Positions 32,401-43,656 of a DNA stretch of 64,000 bases are shown one piece after another. The notes beneath the pieces are model-generated. The model made no database searches. It had not been told where the DNA came from and was given only the letters and a program-made list of their open reading frames with translations. This stretch comes from Drosophila pseudoobscura (Eukaryota; Arthropoda; Insecta; Diptera; Drosophilidae). Made by a program: the position numbers and the translations under genes. Location: the NCBI RefSeq assembly GCF_009870125.1, contig NC_046683.1:4402001-4466000 (forward strand), given 5' to 3'. Within the stretch, counting starts at the first letter, position 1. Each line of letters opens with the position of its first letter.

Positions 32401-35400
32401 TACTCAAATCTTTTGTTTTTCGAACATTTTGGCCTTCATTGTGATCCAATTTGGTCAACTAAAGATCCAGTTTGGATGAACTCAATGTATTCGAGTCTTG
32501 AGATTCCTGATCAATATTTAATGTACTATTTTTGAGTACACCTATATATTTCAAAGATACAATTGTATTCCTAAAGGATCCTGACAAATTATCAGACTTT
32601 CCTGTTAAGGGGAGGGAGCTTCCCGTTCTAAGACCAAAAAGTTGCAAAAGTTGAAATATTTTAGTTAATTTTTGGGCCTTAGAAAGGGAACAACCTCCCC
32701 TTAATAATAGACCCGTATCTGACTAGTGATTAGTGCATAAATATTGAGCTGCTTGCTTAAATAAATAAATACAAAAATCACCATGAGTTTAAACATTTTT
32801 TTGATGGCCAATTTGTGTATCAAAGATTTTGTGGATTAGCCGCGTAATCACTGCCCTGCCATCATCATACTTGGACCTTCCTTAGAGTGCACCTTCCACC
32901 TTCCTCCTTTCCATCAGAAAAAAGTTGTTGAAGCCTGAAGTTATTGGCGAAATAAACTGTCACCATTATTGGCCATGCCTGGTCGAAGGCACTTGTAAAT
33001 TTGAAAACATTAAGTCAGGCATTGATGTTGGTATAGTTTATGGTATCTGCATGTCTGTTTGGGCTTAATCATGGACTCAGTCAATCGATGGGCCTACACA
33101 AGAACCGACATATACATGTGTATTATGCATATTTCTGCCCATCCGCCCATCCACCCATCCACCCACCCATCCATCCCACCATCCCTGTATCTTGATGTGT
33201 ATATATGTAGCTATGAAAGAGGGTACACTAGTATCATGTTGGCACAGCCCGTCGCACTTGTCGAATTGTCAACGTGGCCTCAAGCACGTAGTACTCCCAC
33301 TCGGGTAGGGAAAAGGGGAAATCGGGGAAGTATGTATATATTCTTGGGTGGTCGGATGGTTTCATAGATTTGAGTGGCTTCGTTAAGTTGGTAAAAATCA
33401 AATACCCGCTATCAGCCACAGTCATCGTTGTCAATGAATTTGACTGACTAACTCCGCGCTCTGGCTTCACCGATGGTTCAGAGCCGCATGGGGGCTGGGT
33501 AAAGGTTTTTGGTATGAAATTGTCGGAATACACGGCATGCCACACACCCACACCCATTGATTATCATATATATATATATGGATATACCTACTGAATATAT
33601 GTGTGTTTATATTTTGAGTTTCAGTGTCGGTTTAAAAACAAAAATATTGCGAGCTTCTTTGATAGGGGACGGAACTCAACATATTCCATCCGTGGGCTGC
33701 TCTAGTTCCTCCTGTCCAGGCCTGGTCGGGCACTGAAATGTAATTGACTGGAATGAACCTCGCCCTGGTCCTTGTCCCTGCCACTCTGTACTATCCAGCC
33801 AGCCAGCCAGCAATCCCACCATCCCCTTCCCATCCATTGCATTGCAGGCACTCTGATGAGGTCTGATAGGCTGGTCGCTCGGACTAAATGGTTGGTTCGC
33901 TCGTGTCTGGGCGTGCCTGGCACGCAAACCACCTCTCTTTCTCTCTATCTCACTTATACATACATATACCTATGCATACCTATATATTTAGTATACTATA
34001 TATATATATATTCAAAGAGAGAGCTTCATTTTTTTTTGACATGGCAGCAAGGACCGAGGTCCCAACAGAACCCATCAGACTGGGCAACTACTCTTGGCTC
34101 TGCCTCTGGCTCCATATACTACTCGTATTTTCTCGAAATAAATATACATATTTCGTGTACGAGTATATCTGAATAGGTATAGGTATTGGTATAGGTATAG
34201 CCAGTGTGTATGTACATCCATATATTTATGGCACTACGTTAGTCAGTTCATAAATTGTTGCGGCTCGTTGGCGTCCACCTCTTGGGGCCCTTCTCCTAGC
34301 CACTAAAATACATTTCGTGGATTTATGGCCAAAACCAAAACCAAAACCAGACCTGGGGCTGGGCCTGAAGCTCAAGACTGTGACGGAGACCGACCCGAAA
34401 GCACAAGTTGCCTCATTTTGGTTGAGCAAAATGAAAAAGTTTTTAATGGCAATTGTTGATTCTTTTTTCTACGAACGGGTGGGCGTAACTGCGGCCTAGC
34501 CACGCCCACCCCCGGAAAAATATAGAAAATCCCAAGGCAAAAGTAATCACATGACCAATGACGACTCCATCTTAGATCTCGGGCTGGCACAAAAAGTATT
34601 CTCCTTGGACCTGCCCCAAGGTGGATCAATCATGGAGAGCTATAAGCGATATAGATGCCTAAATAGACCCATCTGCATCTGTCTCCGGGTTTGGTATGAA
34701 ATCTATAACTTGAATCAAATTTAAAATACTATGATATGACGTCATTTGGCCATAAATGGCTGTGTGTGTGTTGGAAAACGTCACTTTGTCACCAATGGTG
34801 CCTCAGCTCTTCAGCTACAAACACTAACTATGCGTTGTGTCTCTCTTGGCTTTTGCCTCTTCGCAGAAAAGTTAGCAAGGTCTAATGTCATAGCACCATT
34901 ACGGCTTAAAGACTCCCATTTTTTGAAGGATTTCCGCATATTTCTGCTAGTTCCAATAGCAATAACAAAAAGCAGCTGCTCTAAGCAGTAATAAATGTTA
35001 TACAAAATAAAAACGAAAGATGTACATATAATCCTTTGAGCTTTAAACCAATCGTATCTTTAGATATGAAATTTTTGTGTACCCCTGTGGATCAATAGAG
35101 ACGCTGCTGTATCTATGGGTGAAAAACATTGTTGGTTCACCACATTATAAAGAAATTACTGAAAATAATTAATAAATAAAAGCATCAAGCCTTGTTCGCC
35201 CATTCTCCTGTAATTTCTCATAATTTGCTTGCCTTCCTTATCATAGAATACTTAATTCAAACATCGTACATTGCAGAAGCTCTGTCTGCGTTGATTTCGA
35301 TATCAATAACTTGAGAGCTTCAAGTAGACCCTTCAATCAAAGATGTATATTATTTACCATTCTTTACTTAAAATCAAGGGGAAAACCTATAAGTATTTAG

Positions 35401-38400
35401 CTGAGAAAAGACCTACAACTGTCAGAGAAAAATTTGTAATTGAAGTCGTAAGCCTTTCTCTAGATTCAAGCACAATCGGATGGCATGAAGGTGAACCATT
35501 AAAATACTTTCTTTAGAGTTCTTTGAAGCACATAATTTTCATTATTCTCCATCGATTCCGAGAGCTGAACCATAATACAGAATTAAAGATCATTTTGATC
35601 ATGTTCAGGTTCATCCCAGTCTAGGCTCTCCTTCAAAATAATATGGGTATTGAGAAGGCGTGTTAGGGTAAAGTAAAGGCCGGGTGTTGAAATGATATTT
35701 ATGCTAATCTTGCCACCACATCTGCTAGATGGTAGCACTTATACCCATATACTGGTAGTTTTCAGGAACCTCTATCGATCCTAAGTTAAGAGCAATTGCG
35801 GTTACCAGAAACGAGGAGGAGGGGGGGTTGAATGTGGCACATGTCCTGGTCGATCATGCATGATCCGCATCCCATAAACACTCAATATGCACATTTCCAA
35901 TTGACCGGAAGAGCGGAAGCGGCCGTATGCCACTACCCACTACCCACCACTGCCACTCCACTCCACTCTCTCTCTCTCTCTCTCTTAACCCACTTAACCC
36001 CTTAACCCTCTGCCACTAGTACTGCCCCAGGCACTGGCAGGTAATTGCTCTCAACTCTAGGCACAGCCGTGGGCATGGACATGGACATGGGCATGGGCAT
36101 GGGCATGGGCATGTCAAACACCTGATCCCCGGGATGCATTGATGCATGTAAAAGGTGTAGTAAAGCCGGAAGGGAACCGAAACCGTCCCCGACCCCGGCC
36201 CCGAACCCGGTCTCCTGGTTCCGATGGTCCAACCCCCGCAATTAATAATTATTGTGAGCAATGTGCAGCGTAGAAATTTCATGGGCAATTGCCAGGACAG
36301 GCAAAACGATTAAGGGAATGGGTAGCGGGGGCGAACAAAGTTGGGTAAATTGCTATTGCTATAGGGCTATATATGTACGTGTATATATTGGGCATTGGGG
36401 ATCGGGGACTGGGCGGGGGCCCATTGCGCAGGCGTCGTCAATTGCCTTGAATGCGACGAGGACGTGGCCATGGGGTGGCGGTAGCAGTGGCAGTGGCACC
36501 CCTTCTGGGAGCCGCAAAGTAAATTTGTGAATGGTTAATGAAAAGTTCCCCAAAAGCGGAACTGAGCCAAAAGCCGAGCCGAAACTTCTGCCAAGGAATC
36601 GGGGAGTCCAGGACTGTCGGCTCATTACATTTAATGAACCTCTGCCCGAAAGGGTACAGGGTCGGTGGTGGGGTGCTTGGGTGCTTGGGTGCTTGGGTGG
36701 ATGGTGCAGGTGATGGGCAAATGTCATAAATTATTTACTTCCTCCCCATTGTAAGGGGATGGTTTCGTATGTAAATTTGTATAGGATATTTACACGCAAC
36801 ATTTTGGGCTGCGGCTTCAAATATTTACACTGATTCAGGCCCCCATCCCCACCCGCACAGGTGCAGAGAGGCAGGAGGCAGGAGCCGGAACCCCGAATTA
36901 ATGAACCTTGAAAAATGTGTTAAAAGTTTTTGTGTTTTTTTTCCCGTTATGATCTAAACCGAATGGATACTCATTATTTGCCCAGAGGGCCGGGGATCCA
37001 CCGAAAGTAGGTAATAGGTTATCGGGGGTGGAATATCAAACATCTACATATAACTTTGAGGATAGATGGAATATGTCCGAAGACGTAGAAAGATACTTCG
37101 GTGCATCCACTGTGCACTCAATCCACACTTTCAAATTTATAAACAGAACAAAGAGGAAGACCGCAAAGAACTGATGAAGGAAGTATTCCTGGAAGAATTC
37201 ACAAGAATCATGGGTACTATTTATGAATGTTCAATTTAGTAGTTACTCTCTTTGTTAAGATGAGATCTCTGAGTTCTCTTGAATTTGGATTCCTATCATC
37301 CATGTTTTGACCACAGAAAATAGATACAGAAAAGAAAAGATATAATCAAAAGAATAAATTTTCTTGTTGTCTGTTGACAGTGGACATATCTGATAGATTG
37401 GAAAGTTCTGTTCTGACAATTGGTGCCACTTCCTATTCCACAAACGACAGAGTTCTGGGGGGATCTTTGGAAGCTCCCTGCTCGATATCCATCTGAGCAA
37501 CCATCAAAGGAATGTCCTGATATTTCCCACCAGAAAAGACAACTGAATCGAGGTCTTGTTTGACCCCAAACATATCAGATGGACCCCTAACATATCTGAT
37601 AAATTCAAGGCTCCGCTTCGCTCCGTTGCGCTTCGGTTCCAACAACTTGTTGAACAAACCACAAAACGGTTTGGGGACCGCGAGTCCTAGTGAGGAAAAT
37701 GCAATTTCCCTGCCTATAAATCGTTCGAGGCAAAAACTTTTGGCACTTGCATTGTTTGGAGTTCCTACGCTCCTTGCTGTTTGTGGGGTGAGCAACACCT
37801 GGAAGAAGGAACCAATCAAATGGCCAGCGGGAATGCCCAGGAGAAATTCTTGAGATTTGTTTAATTGCATCCGGCTGGCGTTTCCCCCCACCCAAAACTA
37901 CTACAGCCAAAGCCAGAACAATAGTCCGTAGCCCGTAGTCCGTAGCCCGAGAAAAATCCAACAAAATGGCGTCCATCAAGTGTACTGGGGTTGAATATGG
38001 GTGTGGGGGTGGACGAGTGGGTGGCTAGGGGGTGGTTTGGTTTGATTTAGAGTTGGAGTTGGAGTACTTACGATATCCATTGGTATATGCCCGACACAGT
38101 CAGTTCACCCTTGTCCTCGAGGGCGTATTCGATGAGTTCCGTGTAGGTGAACGGTGGTTTCTTTGGCCTGCTTGTTTTGCGGTGGTTGGTTTCGGGTTTC
38201 GGGTTTCACGTTTCGGGTAGATGGTTGGATGGGTGGGTGGGTGTTTCAGTCGTTCGTTGATTCGTTTTGGGGGTGTGGGTTTTCATTCGGTGGTCGGCAT
38301 CGATTGGCGGCACCAGAATGGAAATGGAGAAAATTCATATCAAGAAAAGATGTTAACAAAATATTTACAAAATTGCTCTAGAAAGGCGAGAATCTGTTGG

Positions 38401-40114
38401 GAGATCAGAGATAGAGCTGGTAGCGTTTTAAAGACCCCATATTGAAGCAATAGAGTCGTCTCTCTGAGGGCATCATAGATGGTGGACCACCGTGAGTGGT
38501 GTAGAAAGGGTCCAGACCCTTTTGCAGATCGATTTTTCATACGGAATCTACTATGAAGCATTTGCCTGGGTTAGCAACAAATAAAACTACAGCTCTTTGA
38601 ACTTGGAGGAAAGGAACAGAAAGATTGTTCTCACAAAGATACAGCTATTTTATATAGTCATCCGTTCTTGAATCGTAACAGGGTGTCAATATGGCTATGG
38701 CAGTGGTCTTCCTAAGCCAGCCCATAAAATTTTGTAGGCTATTCAGATGGTGGCATACTCACGCCTTGGAGGTTGTATCCTCGACCACAACATGCTCGGC
38801 CACTATCATATCGTTGCCATCCAGCTCCGAGGTGACTTCCATCACCAGCTCCTCGAACTTGCGACCGGTCTTGGTGGAGCTGCTAATGTTTCCTGATACA
38901 GTACTGCCGCCGGCACCTCCTCCACTTCCTCCTGCTCCTCCTCCGACTGTTGATGCACTGATCGAGGCGCTGGTGCAGCTCTTGGGGGACCGGGCCCGCT
39001 GGTCCATCAGGGCGCCATGGCTCTGGCTGGAGTTGAGAGAGTGATTCGAGTTCGTGGTGCATGTGGATGCGGACGCGGACGGGGACGAGGTAGAGCTGCA
39101 GGGCGATGTGCTGACAGCGGTTGTGGGCGTGCCGGCTTCGGCTTGACCCACCGGCTGGCCGTGGCCCTGCCCTTGGCCATGGGGCGAAAGATGGGGGAAC
39201 TCGTCGAATTTAAAGTTGAGCAGCCACGACAGGTTCTTGTCCTCAAAGTCCGCCTCCGAGCCATCGCTAGTCGTCGTAGTCGTGGGCGTGCCTGTGGAGC
39301 CCGACGAAGTGCGCCTGCCGGTGGGCATAGTCCGACATCCCGCCTGCTTCAGAGGGACCATGAAGCTCTGATTTTGCGCCACCTGCGCCGACGACTGGTG
39401 CTGCTGCTGCTGTTGCTGCTGTTGATGCTGGGACTGCTGCTGAGGCTGGGACTGGGGCTGGGAGCTATTGCTGCACTGCGACACAGGGGGCGGCAGCGTA
39501 GCGCTCAGCTGGCCAATCTCCGCCTGCAGACCGGAGTTGTAGCGATGATCGAGCTCGAGCAGCTCGCCCGTCTGCCAGCCGCCGCCGGGTCCATCCTCTA
39601 GGGGGGCGCTCAATGTGGGCGTGGGCAGCGCGCTGGGAGGGCCGCAGAATGCGGCGGACGGCACCAGGAGACTGCTGTCGTAGGCGAACAGATCGTTGAT
39701 GAAAGCGGCCGAGGACTCAGGGGGCCCAGCGGCGGGTATAGTCGCAACGGCAGCAGGAGCGGAGCCGCCACTGGCCGTGCTGCTGGCTACTGGCGATTCC
39801 AGCTGGAGGTGAAAGTGCAGGTCGCCGGCATCGTACTCAAGGTGACGTTTCTTCCAGGGGTTCGCCTCGAGTTGGTCGTAGTCCGGGCCCAGGGCTAGGT
39901 CCTGTCCATCCACCTGCGACTCGTACTTGCGCTTCAAAAAGTTGTATTCGCAGTCTCCTACCAGGGTTCCGCTGTTCGAGTTGTTCCCGTCACTAGTGGT
40001 GTTATTGTTGGTGGTGTTGCTGTTGTTGTTGTTGTTGTTGTGCGAAGCGGGACTGAGATGGACACCGGGAGCACTCACACTGCCCGTGCCATTGACGGGC
40101 ATATTGACAATCAT
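29496..40114 (-). CDS. fd3F: forkhead transcription factor (fd3F-type)
   Basis: Spliced complement(38763-40114, 38072-38167, 30402-30573, 29870-30344, 29496-29773), all GT-AG with matching phases, 790 residues. The forkhead domain is split over three exons: KKPPFTYTELIEYALEDKGE..IYQWIS, then the exon with RFPYYKSNDDRWKNSVRHNL and APQGAGHLWAIS, then KKQRLDLFFKMES. The long N-terminus is Ser/Thr/Gln-rich; a poly-Gln block and a His run follow the domain. FlyBase knowledge places two forkhead genes on the melanogaster X (fd3F, CHES-1-like), and this domain is not FOXN3-like, so fd3F is the best name. fd3F acts with Rfx in chordotonal neurons to switch on motile-cilium genes. The start MIVNM at 40114 was chosen because upstream residues are Phe-rich and implausible; Met at 40102 is an alternative. 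Confidence 0.85.
30574..38071 (-). other. large fd3F intron with hexamer repeats
   Basis: A 7.5-kb intron splits the forkhead domain after YQWIS. It holds hexamer tracts (GGACAY near 30970-31070, CCCTGC/CCTGTC near 31603-31655, GGGCAT near 36064-36115), a CCATCCAC tract at 33130-33190 and a CT run at 35957-35985. No nested gene was found. It is a plausible enhancer location, but no specific site is claimed. Confidence 0.6.
30965..31072 (+). repeat. GGACAY hexamer repeat
   Basis: About 16 units of a six-base repeat (GGACAC, GGACAT, GGACAG, GGCACT variants) lie in the fd3F intron. Confidence 0.85.
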
Positions 40115-42434
40115 GGCTCTCAACAATCGCCCAACAATCGGCCTGGCTCTCGTGCAGTTCACGCGACGCCCAAAACACACACGGAGGCACAGGAAAAAAA
40201 AACGTGACCAGCAGTCAAAAACGAAAAAAAAAAAGACAATAAACAAAAGGATTCACAGGACGAGCACTAGTCGCCAGGAGCCGGGCTTGGACTGGATGGC
40301 ACTGTCAACGGGGGCTGGCACTGGGACTGGGACTGGAACTGGCACTGGGACTGGGACTGTGTGTGTTCTGTGTTCTGGGTTCTCCGAGCCGAGTTCCGTC
40401 TCGCGCTGCGACTGGCCACGGAATGCGGACAAACGTTGAGCGGTGCCAGGAGCACACTTGGCCAGTAGCTCCCCGCTCGTGTGTGCTGCGCCTGCGCCTG
40501 CTGGCGGCTCTCATTACCCCTGCGCACTCAGTCAAGCACAACCCAGTGTCAGGCCTAGTACGAGTACCAGACCAGCACACCATGTGGACGCGCGTACACG
40601 CGTGGACTGGACTGGTGCTGGTGCTTGCTGGTGCTTGCTGGCGCTGGTTCTGCTTGGTCGCTCTTTGGCCATAATCGAACATGTGCGTTGGCCGTTGGCC
40701 GTTAGCCAATTTCGGCGTGTTGACAGGGTGTTGGCCCTGTGCAGCCATTCAAGCGTCTAATCGCCGCTTTAGGCACCCTGTGAATGCTCCGGTCCCAACC
40801 CCCGCCGCACAAGTGTTGCTGGAGCTCGGGAGAGTCGGCCCATCTGCACGGAAAGGGACAATTAATTGCTTATCTGGGCTTTCCAATAAATACTCACAGT
40901 TGTTAAGACCAAAGGCTTGGATATAGGGAGAATGGGGGTCAAGAAGAGGATGCCTGAAAATAAAGTAAAAATCATAAGTATTAATGGTTTACCGAGAGAT
41001 CCATAGATTTTTCTAAAGGCCCGAATGAAGAGCCAGAAAGTCATGGGAGGGAGAGCGAAATATATGTATGTTCTGGTACTCAAGTATTAACAGAGTTTTG
41101 TACTATTTCTGGTTTGAAAAATTGCATTGTCAGTACTGCATATAAGACTTGACGTAGCTCTAGTTTCAGAAGGAACTACATTTATAATTGTAGTATACTA
41201 TATAAGAAATATCCATAAAATACCCAACAAATTGGCAGGTTTAATAAGTTTTATATGTAACTTCAAGAGCATTAACAATCTGGCGTGATGTGAGATTCGT
41301 AGCCAATAATCCATATATTATAGGCAGAGGTGCAACCGTAAAGCAAATCCCTATTATTGTTTGTTGTTTGCACTGCCCACAGTACCACAGTGCAATCTAC
41401 ATATGTACATATGTACTTATGTACGTACAGCAGCCTATTATCTCAGTCCCTTCTCTCGCGTCTTTCTTTTTTTCATTCGCCTTCGCTATTCGGCCCGCCT
41501 GCCCTTGAATTAGTCTGGAGGAAGCACTCACTTTTTGCACGTCTACCCGCCGCGTGTCTTCAATTTGTTTCCTTCTTGAATCTCCTCGTTAACCTAGCTG
41601 AAGTCTTCCACTGTCCCATCCCCCACAATAAACCGTGCTAAACCGAACAATCGTCGAACGATCGCAAACATACGCTGCTGAAAGAGCACAGAAGCTCAAC
41701 AAATATAATGAAAACGTACAATTAACACAGAATTTAAGTGAGCCTAATTTCGATAAGAATAATACAAAAAACAGGAGTGGACTACAAAATTCCAAGTCTT
41801 TGCGAATTGGGTATGCCGTTGTATGACTCTCTGTATAGATTTGGTCGGCACTGTGGAACCCAAGACGGTATTAATATATTTCTATGTTATCAAATATGAA
41901 AATCTTTCCGTTGTCCACACTGCGGAGCATCTAGCGGGACGTTATTCAGGACAGATAATATGGAAATGGGTGGAAGCTTGTCTTATAATTGGAGCAGCTC
42001 CTTATGGTTCGACTTATAGTATAGGGAGATCTGTATACCTTCTATCTGTAACTGAATAAATGTTTTATGTACATGATGTATGTGCATAGGTGGTGCATAA
42101 TGTGACTCACTGGCGGCCTCTTATCAGCTTCGATGGAGCGAATCTGTAAATTGAGTTGCTTATAAGCATGTATGTATGTATATGCATAGGTATATAATGC
42201 TTACTTGCCCATACGAAAATTCTGGGCAACATTCGTGTTTGTTTGTGCGCGTCGTGTGTGTGTGGATACTCTCGTCACTGTTCCAAGCGCTCGGGCCGCT
42301 CGGGCACTCTGCGAAATCGGAAATGCCACAAACAATCATTTGGCAACCTGTTTTTGAGTAGGTTGAGCAAAAAATACCCGCAGAAATGAGCGTGGAAAGA
42401 GCCAGATGGCTCGACAGGCCAGAGCGACGGGTAC
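40115..42434 (+). other. divergent spacer between fd3F and PGRP-SA
   Basis: The left part includes the fd3F 5' UTR and promoter, with a GGGACT-type hexamer tract at 40313-40362. The rest shows no supported gene; short frames at 41635-41826 and 41823-42059 have no family features. Confidence 0.4.
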
Positions 42435-42492
42435 GGGAGTCCCCAAGCGGATCGAAACAGAGTTCAATCGTCTTGATAAATACACTTGATAA
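42435..42492 (+). promoter_or_regulatory. kappaB-like and GATA sites upstream of PGRP-SA
   Basis: GGGAGTCCCC at 42435-42444 fits the Rel/Dif/Dorsal consensus GGGRNNYYCC. TGATAA occurs at 42474-42479 and 42487-42492. They lie 52-109 bases upstream of the PGRP-SA ATG. Fat-body immune promoters in flies commonly pair kappaB and GATA sites, so feedback from Toll onto its own sensor is a reasonable inference. Confidence 0.5.
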
Positions 42493-42543
42493 GGCCCGTG
42501 TTGGCAGTTCGCATCCGACGCTAGATCTCTCCGAGTGCCAGTC

Positions 42544-43276
42544 ATGTTTCCCAGTGCTCGCCTTTGCACGCTGATCGCGGCAGCTGCTCTGATTGTTGTG
42601 GTGGCTGGTGTATCCGGTAAAGCTCGCAATCGGGCTGAGGATTGTCCGCAGATCAAGCTGAAGCGGCAGTGGGGCGGAAAGCCATCCCAGAACCTCCACT
42701 ATCAGGTGCGTCCCATCCGCTTCGTGGTAATCCATCACACGGTCACCGGCGAGTGCAGCGGGTTGCTTCAGTGCGCACAGATTCTTCAGGGCATGCAAGC
42801 CTATCACCAAACGGATCTTAACTACAACGACATCAGCTACAAGTAAGCATAATCAGCGATATCAGCTAACACGCCAATGCAACGCTCCATTCCAATTCCG
42901 ATTCCAGCTTCCTAATTGGCAACGATGGCGTCGTCTACGAGGGCACCGGCTGGGGTCTGCGCGGCGCCCACACTTACGGCTACAACGCCAATGGCACGGG
43001 CATTGCCTTCATCGGCAACTACGGGGGTGAGCTAGCTATATTACATATTCTCCGGCTGGTTATTGATTCCCTCCATTTGTCCATTTAACAGAAAAACTTC
43101 CCACGCCGGCTGCCCTGCGGGCGGCCAAACAGCTGTTGGCCTGCGGAGTAAGGCAGGGGGAGCTGAGCGAAGACTATGGACTGATTGCGGGCTCGCAGGT
43201 GATCAGCACACAGAGTCCCGGGCTGACGCTCTACAATGAGATTCAGGAGTGGCCACATTGGCTCTCTAATCCCTAA
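42544..43276 (+). CDS. PGRP-SA: peptidoglycan recognition protein SA
   Basis: Spliced 42544-42842, 42908-43026, 43092-43276, 200 residues, close to the 203 of melanogaster. A signal peptide of about 25 residues (LIAAAALIVVVAGVSG) shows it is secreted into haemolymph. The PGRP domain is visible: CPQIKLKRQWGGKP, VRPIRFVVIHHTVTGEC, QAYHQTDLNYNDISYNFLIG, DGVVYEGTGWGLRGAHT, IAFIGNYG and QSPGLTLYNEIQEWPHW. In amidase PGRPs the residue before PG is a catalytic zinc-binding Cys. Here it is Ser181, so it should bind but not cleave by the zinc mechanism. The family member detects Lys-type peptidoglycan of Gram-positive bacteria with GNBP1 and triggers the Toll pathway. Confidence 0.95.
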
Positions 43277-43656
43277 AATTCACTAATTCGCGAATGAGAT
43301 AATTTGGCGCCCTAATCGATAAGCGATTGCAGTTGGTCGAGCTGCCAACTCGGTCTATTCGCCAATTTCTTTAATAAAGTCTACTTAGTTTTTAACTTTA
43401 AAAAATTGCAAATACAAGCTAGTTACCTTTAAATCATTGGATTTATTTGTAATTCAATTAAACTAATTATTTAGCAACTAAAATATTCAGAATTGACAGA
43501 TCCCGAAAAACATATCGATTTCCAAGTCGATTGCAGCGCAGCCAGCTTAACGCAGTTCCTTCTTGCCGGCTCCGCCATCTTTGCAAAAATTAATTGGAAG
43601 AACCATAATAAATCGAAGCAATTGAGCGGCATCCCGAAAGCGATCGACCCAACAAA
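43277..43656 (+). other. spacer between PGRP-SA and the Yb-like gene
   Basis: It contains the PGRP-SA 3' UTR with AATAAA at about 43373-43378, and the 5' UTR and promoter of the next gene. Nothing further is recognised. Confidence 0.4.

Noticed and set aside
38691-39601. Plus-strand frames across the fd3F first exon
   Set aside because: Repetitive Arg/Leu/Ala-rich translations of the antisense of a Ser/Gln-rich exon; the minus strand carries the splice sites and forkhead domain.
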